A stretch of DNA of 64,000 nt from NCBI GenBank assembly GCA_021296255.1, contig JAGWAU010000013.1:1-64000 (forward strand). Direction: 5' to 3'. How positions within the stretch are numbered: the first letter of the stretch is position 1; the number at the start of each line of letters is the position of its first letter. The position numbers were made by a program, and so were the translations under genes. The stretch comes from Alphaproteobacteria bacterium. GTDB lineage: Bacteria; Pseudomonadota; Alphaproteobacteria; UBA2966. A model generated the notes under the pieces. It did no database searches. It was not told the DNA's origin and saw only the letters and a list, made by a program, of their open reading frames with translations. Of this stretch, positions 16,177 through 24,155 are shown one piece after another.

Positions 16177-16878
16177 CTATGGCCGCGCGAGGGGCACGGC
16201 GTTCTCCACAGTGATCGCCTCCAGCGTGAGTTTACAGGAATAGGCGACGGCCTCAACGCCGCTCTCCAGCGCCCGGGTCAGCCCTTCGTCGTAGTTGGGA
16301 TCGATGTCGGCGGCGATCGAGAGATGGTCGCAATCGCCCCGCTGGATCAGGTACACCATGATCGCGCGGTGACCCTGGGCCACCATGTCGGTCATCTCCA
16401 CTAGGTGCTTGGCGCCCCGGGCCGTGACCGAATCGGGAAACTCGGCGGTTCCGGGCACGCGGCTCAAGTGAACGTTCTTGACCTCGACGTAGCAGGCGGG
16501 CCCGTCCCCTTTGAGAAGGATGTCGATGCGCGAGTTCCTGCCGTACTTGACCTCGCGCCGCTGCGACCCGTAGCCCTGCAATTCGGTGATGGTCCCCGCT
16601 TCAATGGCCTCGGCGACGAGGCCGTTCGGGTGTGCCGTGTTGATCCCGACGAGCGCCCGGCCGTCGTGCACCATCTCCCAGGTGTAGCGGAGCTTGCGTT
16701 CCGGGTTGGCGGCCGGCGACAGCCATACTTCGAGACCCGGATCCGTGAGGCCCAGCATCGAGCCGGGATTCGCGCAATGGGCCGTGACCACGTCGCCCGA
16801 TTCGAGTTCCACGTCGGTCAGGAACCGCTTGTAGCGCTTGATCAGGGTGCCCTTGACGAGGGGATTGGGAAACCGCAT
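16177..16878 (-). CDS. sfsA: DNA/RNA nuclease SfsA
   Basis: This 233-aa protein matches the SfsA family (sugar fermentation stimulation protein), with the N-terminal OB-like segment and a PD-(D/E)XK-type core. Family motifs seen are HCANPGSMLGL near the start, RIDILLKGD and CYVEVKNVHLS in the middle, and FPDSVTARGAKHL. It is the first gene of the sfsA-map-radC unit, divergent from the CinA-like gene. The physiological role in alphaproteobacteria is not settled. Confidence 0.94.
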   Translation of the reverse strand: MRFPNPLVKGTLIKRYKRFLTDVELESGDVVTAHCANPGSMLGLTDPGLEVWLSPAANPERKLRYTWEMVHDGRALVGINTAHPNGLVAEAIEAGTITELQGYGSQRREVKYGRNSRIDILLKGDGPACYVEVKNVHLSRVPGTAEFPDSVTARGAKHLVEMTDMVAQGHRAIMVYLIQRGDCDHLSIAADIDPNYDEGLTRALESGVEAVAYSCKLTLEAITVENAVPLARP

Positions 16879-17000
16879 GGCTCAAGAGTAGTGGTGCCGG
16901 TGCTGGACTTCAAACGGCTCCACGGTCAAGGCCCTCTTGCACGGGCGGCGCCGAGGGTTGAGGATTGCTCCTCGCGTCGTGTGATCGGGGAAAACGCGCC

Positions 17001-17762
17001 GTGGCCGAGACCGAAACCGGGACAACCGCCTGCGCCGTCATTATCGGCAACGAGATTCTTTCGGGTCGCGTGCAGGATCGGAACCTCGCCTATATCGCCG
17101 AGCGGTTGAACGACTTCGGAGTCCGGTTGCGCGAGGCCCGGGTCGTCCCGGATGATCCGGACGCCATCATCGCCGCCATCAACGAATGCCGGCGGAAATT
17201 CGATTACGTGCTCACGACCGGCGGCATCGGGCCGACGCATGACGACATCACGGCCGAGTGCGTGGCTAGGGCGTTCGATGTCCCGCTCGAGGTCAACGAA
17301 GAGGCAGCGGAGGCCATGCAGGCCCGTGCTGGCGGCAAGGCCGATGAGGCGCGTCTCCGCATGGCGCGCGTCCCCGTGGGCGGCAAGCTGATCAAGAATG
17401 CCGTCTCCGCAGCCCCCGGCTTCCAGATGGAGAACGTCTTCGTTATGGCGGGCGTGCCTTCGGTGGCCAAAGCCATGGTCGATGCGCTGGGACCGCGGAT
17501 CGCTGGCGGCGCGCCCGTGCACTCGCGGGGGATCGTGGCGCATTTGTCCGAGGGGGTCGTCGCGGCGCCGCTCGCCGGCATCCAGAAGCGGTTTCCGGAC
17601 ATCGATATCGGCAGCTACCCGTTCTACCGCTCGGGCCGCTTCGGCACCACGCTGGTGGTTCGCTCGACCGACGCCGGCCGCATCGATGCTGCCGTCGATG
17701 AGATCAAGGCGATGATCCGTCGTCTGGGTGCTGAGCCCGAAGAGGAGCTGGAGGCGGTCTGA
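17001..17762 (+). CDS. molybdopterin-binding / CinA-type domain protein (short form)
   Basis: This 253-aa protein carries a MoaB/Mog-like fold as found in the N-terminal half of CinA. The motifs GNEILSGRVQDRN and TTGGIGPTHDD are the binding loops for molybdopterin or an adenylated substrate. The C-terminal deamidase domain of full CinA is missing, as in many short alphaproteobacterial homologues. GTG 17001 is preferred over an upstream TTG at 16965. Its TGA overlaps the ATG of the GNAT gene (TGATG), so the two are coupled. Confidence 0.85.
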   Translation: MAETETGTTACAVIIGNEILSGRVQDRNLAYIAERLNDFGVRLREARVVPDDPDAIIAAINECRRKFDYVLTTGGIGPTHDDITAECVARAFDVPLEVNEEAAEAMQARAGGKADEARLRMARVPVGGKLIKNAVSAAPGFQMENVFVMAGVPSVAKAMVDALGPRIAGGAPVHSRGIVAHLSEGVVAAPLAGIQKRFPDIDIGSYPFYRSGRFGTTLVVRSTDAGRIDAAVDEIKAMIRRLGAEPEEELEAV

Positions 17763-18307
17763 TGGGCAGTACCGCCATCGCGTTGCGCCGCGCCAGTCCC
17801 GCCGATGCCTCGGCCATCGCCCACGTTTACGTCAGCTCCTGGCGCACGACCTACAAGGGCCTCATTCCGAGACAGGTGCTCGCGGCCCTCGACGAACTCA
17901 AGCAGACGGGCTATTGGTGGAACGCGCTCTGCGAGTCGAGGCTGGGCTGCGGCGCCGTCGTGGCCGAGGGCGGATCCCGTGTCATAGGCTTCTCCGCCTT
18001 CGGGCCGGCGCGGGAGGAAGGGTTTTCACGGCGCGGCGAGATTTACACGCTCTACCTGCTCGATGCCTACCAGCGGTGCGGCCTCGGCCGGCGCCTGCTG
18101 TCGGCGAGCGCCGACGACATGGTCCAGGCGGGCTTCACGTCGATGTGTGTCTGGGTGCTGGCCCGCAACCCGGCGCGCGAATTCTATGAGCACCTGGGCG
18201 GGGTAGAGCTGTCGTCGCGCGATATCGGCCTCGGCGGCCGGCAGCTCGAAGAGATCTGTTACCTCTGGCCGGACCTTCGCCGTCTTGAGGCGCTGGAGGA
18301 GCATTGA
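17762..18307 (+). CDS. GNAT family N-acetyltransferase
   Basis: This 181-aa protein starts at an ATG sharing its A with the stop codon of the CinA-like gene. The GNAT fold is recognised from RRASPADASAIAHVYVSSWR at the N-terminus and the acetyl-CoA loop QRCGLGRRLL near residue 100. The closing segment NPAREFYEHLGGVEL is also typical. The acceptor substrate is unknown. The tRNA-Leu gene lies about 110 bases downstream. Confidence 0.88.
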   Translation: MGSTAIALRRASPADASAIAHVYVSSWRTTYKGLIPRQVLAALDELKQTGYWWNALCESRLGCGAVVAEGGSRVIGFSAFGPAREEGFSRRGEIYTLYLLDAYQRCGLGRRLLSASADDMVQAGFTSMCVWVLARNPAREFYEHLGGVELSSRDIGLGGRQLEEICYLWPDLRRLEALEEH

Positions 18308-18416
18308 GCGGTTTCTCCCAACATCGTTGCCCTGGAGAAATTTCTCGATCTGCTCTGAGCTGTTCCGGAGCGGAGATTCCTCGCCGGCAAGGAGAAGACG
18401 CAGATCGGGACCGGTT

Positions 18417-18502
18417 GCGGGCGTGGCGGAATGGTAGACGCAACGGACTTAAAATCCGTAGGGCGCAAGCCCGTGCTGGTTCGAGTCCAGCCGCCCGCAC
18501 CA
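18417..18502 (+). tRNA. tRNA-Leu (UAA)
   Basis: An 86-base tRNA with encoded CCA. The acceptor arm GCGGGCG pairs with CGCCCGC (18492-18498), followed by A and CCA. The anticodon stem ACGGA/TCCGT encloses loop CTTAAAA, giving anticodon TAA at 18450-18452. The long variable arm AGGGCGCAAGCCCGT marks a class II tRNA. TTCGAGT forms the T loop. Its 3' half is repeated at 20651, so it has served as an integration site. Confidence 0.97.
18456..18499 (+). repeat. attL-like direct repeat, copy 1 (inside tRNA-Leu)
   Basis: This 44-base segment spans part of the anticodon stem, the variable arm, T arm and acceptor 3' strand of the tRNA. It is identical to 20651-20694; identity stops exactly at both ends (T versus G before, C versus G after). 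Confidence 0.9.
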
Positions 18503-18642
18503 TTTAAAATCAATGACTTAGAAGGATTCGGCGGGAAAGCACGAGACCGTCAGTCAGGTTCGTGTCAGCAATATGTCAACACCATGCTTTGACACGCTCA
18601 TTGACAGAATGTGCGGGTCGTCCACGAAACCGGGGGAGACAT

Positions 18643-18971
18643 ATGAAACGAATGCTCATCGCGCTCGCCCTTGCCGTGGCGCTGGCAGGGACGGCGGGGG
18701 CGGAACCTTTGAGCTTCCACTTGTGGGAAGACGTTTGTGTCCATCACGGGTGAATGGCGCTCGATCGATCATGTAGAGACCATGCTCTATACGAAAATCG
18801 GATATCGTTTGTGTTCGCCCCGTGGAGTCATGGGTGTCGATATACGCCAAGGACGACCAGATTACGCAGAGGGAGGTGTGGTGGCGCATTCCGGGCGACC
18901 GCCGCCGCTGGTTGGTTGAATGTCTCGATTGGCGCTCTTGGCTGCGGCGCTCGGGTGGGCCCTCGCCCTGA
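18643..18971 (+). pseudogene. decayed gene for a small secreted protein
   Basis: GGGGGAG precedes ATG 18643, which opens a clean signal peptide MKRMLIALALAVALAGTAGA. The frame ends at TGA 18751-18753. Sequence that looks like the mature protein continues in a second frame (TFVSITGEWRSIDHVETMLY) and then in a third frame (QREVWWRIPGDRRRWLVE) ending at 18971. Two frame changes within 330 bases suggest a dead gene. No family is recognised. Confidence 0.45.
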
Positions 18972-19323
18972 GTCCCCTCTTGAGTGACAGTGGTTCAGCG
19001 GCATCGGAACGACCAGTGCAACGTTTCTTGTGCGTGTTCGATCGGCATGTGTCGCCAAATGCAGGCCGGGTCTCCCGCGACGACCCCTTACGCTACGAAT
19101 TCGTGGTCGATGGAACGAGTCATGCGTTCGCTGTCGGGCGCAACGTGTACCCGTTCAAGTAATCACAGGAGACCAGGGCATCACCTTGCTGGAAGTGCTG
19201 AAAACAAGTGCGCCGCAGACCATCACCATTCACATGACTGGCAGCGCCGTGCACAGCCGACATGCGATGCTTTCCGTGATCGGAGAGATCACACCAAGTC
19301 AGTATTACGGCACCTGCAAATAG
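18920..19323 (+). pseudogene. frameshifted gene for a putative exported protein
   Basis: ATG 18920 starts a signal peptide (SRLALLAAALGWALALSP) followed by FLCVFDRHVSP and RYEFVVDGTSHAFAVGRN. That frame stops at 19162. The adjacent frame continues sensibly with VITGDQGITLLEVLKTSAPQ and ends SQYYGTCK at 19323. One indel near 19140-19160 explains the break. The joined product would be about 133 aa. I do not recognise the family. Confidence 0.5.
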
Positions 19324-19689
19324 GAGATTCCTCTGGTCTTTTGCCACCGACGCCCTCAGCTAGGCAAGACCCTTCCCAATTATTAGCGCGAACGTCGTAG
19401 GGCAGGGCTTCAGCATAGGAATCGAGTACCACAAGGTAGTTACGGATCTCGCCACCCAGACGACCTTTCTAACTCCGACTTGGATAGATGGATATACAGG
19501 CCAGACTTCAGACTCGAGCTACATCCTAACGGGCATGGCACAAGGTTCCGACAGTTTGTCGACGAATATCTCCGGGTGAACGAGGATGCCTGCAAGTAGG
19601 CGGAACTAGGACCTCAGACGGCACGTGCGAGAAGGCTGACGTATTAAGTGGGACTGGCGGCGCGGGAAACGATAGGCACCAATTCGGCT
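19324..19689. other. island interior, gene fragment only
   Basis: No intact gene is visible here. From 19364 to about 19580 one frame reads GFSIGIEYHKVVTDLATQTT and TWIDGYTGQTSDSSYI. A neighbouring frame ends RQFVDEYLRVNEDACK at a TAG near 19600. The two together look like the C-terminal half of another exported protein with a frameshift. I see no RNA gene or terminator. Confidence 0.4.
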
Positions 19690-20043
19690 CTATTCCCCAT
19701 CCCGGCGCCGGTACCATCCCAACCGGTTCACGCAATTCAGAACTCGCGCCGCCGTGACGGGAAAGACCGCCACTGACGCGATGCGCGTTACGATCAAGGC
19801 ATGGCGCGAACTGTTCGGCCAGACGATGATCTCCCGAATCTCATCAAGCGGCACAGCGTGCTTCACCAGATGGTCATCCGCGCCCCGGAAGCCCATGAAC
19901 CATACGGTGTCCTCCGTGCACTCAAACGGCCGAATGTGCTTGCTCCGATCCTCGGATGCGGAAGCGAGCGCCGCCACGAGACAGGCGAACGCAACTCCGA
20001 ATATCGCTATCTCGAAGGTGTGCCGCTTAACCCAGGTCCACAT
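19690..20043 (-). CDS. hypothetical single-pass membrane protein
   Basis: This 117-aa product starts MWTWVKRH at ATG 20043 behind AGAGGGA. A transmembrane helix spans about residues 10-28 (IAIFGVAFACLVAALASAS). The remainder is soluble and ends with NRLGWYRRRDGE. No family is recognised. Its codon use is acceptable, making it one of the two most intact genes in the island. It could also be read from an upstream start in the same frame, but no ribosome-binding site supports that. Confidence 0.5.
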   Translation of the reverse strand: MWTWVKRHTFEIAIFGVAFACLVAALASASEDRSKHIRPFECTEDTVWFMGFRGADDHLVKHAVPLDEIREIIVWPNSSRHALIVTRIASVAVFPVTAARVLNCVNRLGWYRRRDGE

Positions 20044-20176
20044 ACCGCTTCCCTCTGGATAGCTGCCGGGGGGTGCGGACACCCCCCGAACGCCCAGCTT
20101 GTCATCAAAACGGAGTCTCTCGTTCATCTGAGCATGAAACGCGCGAGCAATCACCCATGAGCGCGACGAGAGGCGC

Positions 20177-20479
20177 CTAGAGGGAAAGGCCGTCAGCGGC
20201 GCCATACGGGCGCCTAGGGCGTCCTAGTTGAACGCTCGCGCCGCAAGCGTTTGCAATATCGGATGGAGCAGCCACCCAAAAAAATGAGATGCCCACAACA
20301 GCAATACACGCTGCCCCGGCAACCCGGGCTGCCTTGGTCTCGAGCGCGATCAAGCGACCTTCTACCGAGTCAAAGCGTCCGTCAGAGCGCGATTCCAGAC
20401 GGTCAAAGCGATTGGCCAACCATCCCACAGGGATGGCCTCGTCATTAGAGAACGCGACATCCGGCGATGCCTCGGTCAT
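20177..20479 (-). CDS. small coiled-coil membrane protein
   Basis: This 100-aa protein has a charged helical region (NRFDRLESRSDGRFDSVEGR) likely to form a coiled coil, then a hydrophobic helix (VAGAACIAVVGISFFWVA). This layout is like phage XhlA/holin-associated proteins, but no signature proves it. A weak ribosome-binding site precedes ATG 20479. It lies in the same orientation as the upstream possible IS trace and the next membrane protein. Confidence 0.45.
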   Translation of the reverse strand: MTEASPDVAFSNDEAIPVGWLANRFDRLESRSDGRFDSVEGRLIALETKAARVAGAACIAVVGISFFWVAAPSDIANACGASVQLGRPRRPYGAADGLSL

Positions 20480-20537
20480 GGCTCACGCCTATACAATAAT
20501 TTTCATAACTTTTGCATTGAGGCTCAGCACGAATGCA

Positions 20538-20640
20538 CACCGTGTGCAGGTTGACGATCTCCTCCTGCTCGTAGCGCCTCCTTGCCATTGTCGGTCCTCC
20601 TCATTCCATAACCTAAGGGTGGACCATTCCAGTGGGGGAA
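20538..20640 (-). mobile_element. possible IS3-family fragment (start of orfA)
   Basis: On the minus strand AGGAGGA precedes ATG 20588, and the product begins MARRRYEQEEIVNLHTV. This resembles the start of IS3-family OrfA transposases (MxRKRY-x-EEIV). The similarity ends after about 17 codons. The sequence before it, about 20619-20647, could be part of an IS terminal repeat. Nothing else of a transposase is present. Confidence 0.3.
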
Positions 20641-20650
20641 GATCACTAAG

Positions 20651-20694
20651 CCGTAGGGCGCAAGCCCGTGCTGGTTCGAGTCCAGCCGCCCGCA
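20651..20694 (+). repeat. attR-like direct repeat, copy 2 (partial tRNA-Leu)
   Basis: This is an exact 44-base duplicate of the 3' half of the tRNA-Leu at 18456-18499. It lacks the 5' half and the CCA end, so it is not a functional tRNA. It marks the right border of the island, 90 bases before the aldehyde dehydrogenase start. Confidence 0.9.
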
Positions 20695-20784
20695 GCAAAC
20701 CGTTCGAACGACATCCCCCTCGGTTGAGAGCGTGCGGCCCGCTCGTGTAGACAGGATGGAGACACAGGAGAGGAGGAGGCGTCG

Positions 20785-22296
20785 ATGACCGAACTGTCCA
20801 AATCGGAGATCGCCGAGATTGCCGGGAAGCTGCCCATCCGGACCCGGGCCTTCATCGACGGCGAGTACCATCCGGCCGCGTCGGGCCAGACCTTCGCGAC
20901 CGTCAATCCGGCGACCGGCGAGCACATCGCCGATGTCGCGCACTGCGGCGGCGAGGACGTCGACCGGGCCGTCCGAGCGGCCCGCCGCGCCTTCGACGGC
21001 GGCGCATGGTCGCGCGCGGCCCCCGAACACCGCAAGGAAGTGCTGCTCAAGCTCGCCGACCTCGTGCGCGCCCATGCCGCGGAAATCGCGGTGATGGAAA
21101 GCACCGACGTCGGCAAGACGATCAGCGATGCGATGGACGAGATCGGCGGCGAGGCCGTCAGCTACTTCCAATGGTACGCGGAACTCGCCGACAAGACCTT
21201 CGGCAAGGTCGCGACGACGGGCGAGGATGCCCTGGCCCTCATCGTCAAGGAGCCCGCCGGTGTCGCCGCGGCGGTCCTGCCCTGGAACTTCCCGTTCCTG
21301 ATGGCCGTGTGGAAGGTGGCGACCGCGCTGGCGGCCGGCTGTTCCGTCATCCTCAAGCCGGCCGAGCAGACGCCGCTGACGACGATCTACCTCGCCGAAC
21401 TGGCGACGGAGGCGGGCGTGCCTCCCGGCGTGATCAACGCCCTGCCGGGCCTCGGCGAGACCACGGGCCAGGCGCTGGGGCGGCACGGCGACATCGACGT
21501 CATCTCCTTCACCGGATCGACCGAGGTCGGCGGTTATTTCATGCGCTACGCGGGTGAGAGCAATCTCAAGTCCGTGGGTCTCGAGATGGGCGGGAAGAGC
21601 CCGTTCATCGTGCTGGACGACGCCGACCTCGACGATGACCTCATCGAGCACGCGGCGCTTTCGGCCTTCTGGAACGCGGGTCAGAACTGCTCGGCGAACA
21701 TGCGGCAGATCGTCGACGCCAGGCGAGCAGGGGAATACGTCGAGCGCGTGACGGCCCGCGCCAATGCTTACAAGGTCGGTGATCCCCTGGATCCCGAGAC
21801 CGAGATCGGCGCCATGATCACGTCCGAGCACCGGGACGTCGTCATGGGTTACATCGAAAAGGGTCGGGCCGAGGGCGCGCGCCTTGTGGCCGGTGGCGCG
21901 ACCCTGGATGCGCCGGGCTATTTCGTGCGGCCCACGGTGTTCGACGGCCTGACCCCCGACATGACCATCTCGCGCGAGGAGATCTTCGGGCCGGTCCTCG
22001 GCGTCCTGCCGGTCAGGAATTTCGACGAGGCCCTCGCCGTCGCCAACGACACCGACTACGGCCTGCACGCCACGGTGTTCACCCGGGACATCGATCGCGC
22101 CATCCACATGGCCCGCCGCCTGCCGTGCGGTACGGTCGCCGTGAACGGGTTCACGGAAGGCGACGTCAAGACGCCCTTCGGCGGCTACAAGCGGTCGGGG
22201 TCCATGGCGCGCGAGAACGGCGTGGAAGCCTTGGACCAGTACGTTCAAACCAAGACCATCTGGATCTCCGTCGGTGCGATGGATGCCGTCTCATGA
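20785..22296 (+). CDS. NAD-dependent aldehyde dehydrogenase (PuuC/BetB-like)
   Basis: This 503-aa enzyme oxidises aldehydes to acids. The catalytic Glu is in LEMGGKSP and the Cys in NAGQNCSA. The PWNFP loop and FTGSTEVGG cofactor site are present. The overall sequence resembles gamma-glutamyl-aminobutyraldehyde or betaine aldehyde dehydrogenases, but specificity is not certain. A strong ribosome-binding site (GAGAGGAGGAGG) precedes ATG 20785. It is the first gene outside the right border of the island and is convergent with a TauD-like gene. Confidence 0.93.
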   Translation: MTELSKSEIAEIAGKLPIRTRAFIDGEYHPAASGQTFATVNPATGEHIADVAHCGGEDVDRAVRAARRAFDGGAWSRAAPEHRKEVLLKLADLVRAHAAEIAVMESTDVGKTISDAMDEIGGEAVSYFQWYAELADKTFGKVATTGEDALALIVKEPAGVAAAVLPWNFPFLMAVWKVATALAAGCSVILKPAEQTPLTTIYLAELATEAGVPPGVINALPGLGETTGQALGRHGDIDVISFTGSTEVGGYFMRYAGESNLKSVGLEMGGKSPFIVLDDADLDDDLIEHAALSAFWNAGQNCSANMRQIVDARRAGEYVERVTARANAYKVGDPLDPETEIGAMITSEHRDVVMGYIEKGRAEGARLVAGGATLDAPGYFVRPTVFDGLTPDMTISREEIFGPVLGVLPVRNFDEALAVANDTDYGLHATVFTRDIDRAIHMARRLPCGTVAVNGFTEGDVKTPFGGYKRSGSMARENGVEALDQYVQTKTIWISVGAMDAVS

Positions 22297-22335
22297 TCGC
22301 CAAGACCCCGATCCCTTCCGTCATGGCCTCGTGCC

Positions 22336-23202
22336 TCATTCCACCGGCGCGGTGTCGTTGAATACCTGGGTGCGTTTCATGAGACGCCGCTGATCCGGCG
22401 GGAATTTTCCGCGGCCGTGCATGGTCGGCCTGTTGTCCCACATCACGAGGTCGCCCACCCGCCATCGGTGTGTCCAAATGAACTCCGGGCGCGCGACGTG
22501 GTCGGTGAGGAATTCGACCAACTCCCGGCTCTCGCTTTCGTCGAGTCCCACCACGGAGCGGGTGAACAGCGGCGTCACGTAGAGCGTCTTCCGCCCGGTC
22601 TCGGGATGGGTGCACACGATAGGATGATCGATGATCTGCGGCGGATTGAGCGGGGTGTCCGGATGGCGGTGGGTCGCCCTGAGGCCTTTCAACCGTTCCT
22701 TCATCGCGGCGTCGAGCGCGTCGTAAGCTGCGTAGCCGCTGCCCCAGCGTGTCTCGCCGCCGGTGTCGGGGATCTCCACGGCATAGAGGGCCGAGATGGT
22801 GCCGGGCTTCGGCATGTAGGCGAGGTCCGAGTGAAAGCCAATCTCGCCGTCGCCGAGGGCTCCGATTTCTTGGCCGTTCTTCCTGATGTTGGAGACGAAG
22901 AGGATCTCCTTCACGGGCCTGTCCGGCATGTCGCGCACGTGGACCTCGGCCTTTCCAAAGTAATTGGTGAACCGGACTTGATCCTCGTCGCCGAGGTCCT
23001 GCCCTCGAAAGAAGATCACGCAATGATCCAGCAGCGTCCGACGGACCGCGACGGCCGTCTCCCGGGGAAGCGGGTTCGACAGGTCGAGGCCCCGGATCTC
23101 GGCGCCGAGCGCCGCCCCCGTCGGAATGACGGTCATTCCCTCCACGGCGTTGGGCTTGCTCACTTTACCGGCTCCGCGGCCGATGAAGGCGTCGATGCTC
23201 AT
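22336..23202 (-). CDS. TauD/TfdA family Fe(II)/2-oxoglutarate dioxygenase
   Basis: This 288-aa enzyme is a second TauD/TfdA-like dioxygenase. The facial triad is HSD in GFHSDLAY with the distal His in PTMHGRGKF; the 2-oxoglutarate Arg lies in RLMKRTQ. It shares only family-level similarity with the copy at 12333. The start at ATG 23202 has a weak GAGG upstream. It is divergent from the DUF1326 operon, with a 21-bp palindrome between them that might control either unit. Confidence 0.92.
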   Translation of the reverse strand: MSIDAFIGRGAGKVSKPNAVEGMTVIPTGAALGAEIRGLDLSNPLPRETAVAVRRTLLDHCVIFFRGQDLGDEDQVRFTNYFGKAEVHVRDMPDRPVKEILFVSNIRKNGQEIGALGDGEIGFHSDLAYMPKPGTISALYAVEIPDTGGETRWGSGYAAYDALDAAMKERLKGLRATHRHPDTPLNPPQIIDHPIVCTHPETGRKTLYVTPLFTRSVVGLDESESRELVEFLTDHVARPEFIWTHRWRVGDLVMWDNRPTMHGRGKFPPDQRRLMKRTQVFNDTAPVE

Positions 23203-23402
23203 GGCCTCGATACGGCGACGGCCACGCTGCGGGCCGCCGTCATTCCGGCCGCGGACATCCGGAATGCGGGCGTCATTTGTCCCCTTTCACGGTATCGCGC
23301 GATCTCTTCTGGTGTCGGCACGGCCTGAGTTTATTTTTCGAGACGGCGGCGAACAAGCGTATCGGCGCTCGCTCGGGCGCGCCGGAGGTTCCAACCGCGG
23401 CT

Positions 23403-23423
23403 GGTTCCAGTTTGACTGGAACC
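23403..23423. promoter_or_regulatory. 21-bp perfect inverted repeat, possible operator
   Basis: The arms GGTTCCAGT and ACTGGAACC are exact inverted copies around TTG. A further GGTTCCA occurs 16 bases upstream as a direct repeat. The element is 66 bases before the DUF1326 start, in a divergent intergenic region, as expected for a regulator-binding site. A hairpin is the alternative; no T run follows. Confidence 0.5.
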
Positions 23424-23488
23424 GCCCTAGAGTCTGAAGGACGCGTTCGTGTACCGGCGGGAGAGGATCAAGAAAGGGGAGATGCACC

Positions 23489-24151
23489 GTGACCAAGCAA
23501 TCCGGCGACAGTACCACGCCCTGGCGGATCAAGGGTGATTGGTGGGATCTCTGCAATTGCGCGATCGGTTGTCCCTGCCTGTTCGGGGAGAATCCCACCC
23601 TTGGCTACTGCCAGGGGGTGCTGACCTACATCATCCGGGAAGGGCGCCACGGAGACGTTGATCTCGTCGGGCTCACCGTCATCCTGATCGTTCATTTCGA
23701 GGGAGAGCTCTTCGACAGGAACCGTGAGATTGGCCTTCTCATCGACGAGCGCGCCGATGCCGCGCAGCGGGAGGCGCTGGAGATCATCTTCAGCGGGCGC
23801 TCGGGCAGCGTGTTCGGCGCGATGCGTGACCTGAGGAAAAGCCTCGACGGAATAGAATACGTGCCGATCGACGCCAGTCAGGACGAGGAGGAATGGAGGG
23901 TGCAGGTCGCGGGCTTGATCGAGGGTCTCGGCGGCCCGTTCCGCAAGTTCCTCGTACCGGAGGGCGAGGCCTGTCGCATCCATAACCCGCCGCGGCCGGA
24001 AGTCGTCCCCGGGATCGTCACCGTCGGTCACGCCCTGCGCAATATCATCACGGGACCGTTCGGACGCGATTGGGACTGGAGCGGGCGCTCGGCCAAGCAC
24101 ATCGGTTTCGATCTCAGCGGCCCGGACGACTTCAGCTGGAAGAACGCGTAA
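23489..24151 (+). CDS. DUF1326 domain-containing protein
   Basis: This 220-aa protein matches DUF1326, with the N-terminal Cys cluster WDLCNCAIGCPCLFGENP near residues 19-36. The cysteine spacing suggests metal binding. The function of the family is unknown. GTG 23489 is the start, with AAGGGGAG upstream; the nearby ATG is out of frame. It is followed after 4 bases by a thiamine-diphosphate enzyme, so it is the first gene of a three-gene operon with that enzyme and aspartate dehydrogenase. Confidence 0.85.
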   Translation: MTKQSGDSTTPWRIKGDWWDLCNCAIGCPCLFGENPTLGYCQGVLTYIIREGRHGDVDLVGLTVILIVHFEGELFDRNREIGLLIDERADAAQREALEIIFSGRSGSVFGAMRDLRKSLDGIEYVPIDASQDEEEWRVQVAGLIEGLGGPFRKFLVPEGEACRIHNPPRPEVVPGIVTVGHALRNIITGPFGRDWDWSGRSAKHIGFDLSGPDDFSWKNA

Positions 24152-24155
24152 CCTC

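Larger units (their letters stand above)
18456..20694. mobile_element. remnant genomic island in tRNA-Leu
   Basis: A perfect 44-bp copy of the tRNA 3' end (18456-18499) recurs at 20651-20694, the classical attL/attR arrangement left by site-specific integration. The enclosed 2.15 kb has no integrase gene, several broken reading frames, two small membrane-protein genes and a possible IS trace. Coding quality is clearly poorer than in the flanks. The element therefore seems immobile and decaying. Confidence 0.8.

Noticed and set aside
18503-18642. search for an integrase next to the tRNA
   Set aside because: No tyrosine or serine recombinase motif is visible in any frame here or in the rest of the island.
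20524-22248. 574-codon minus-strand ORF
   Set aside because: It is antisense to the aldehyde dehydrogenase and merges island DNA with shadow sequence.
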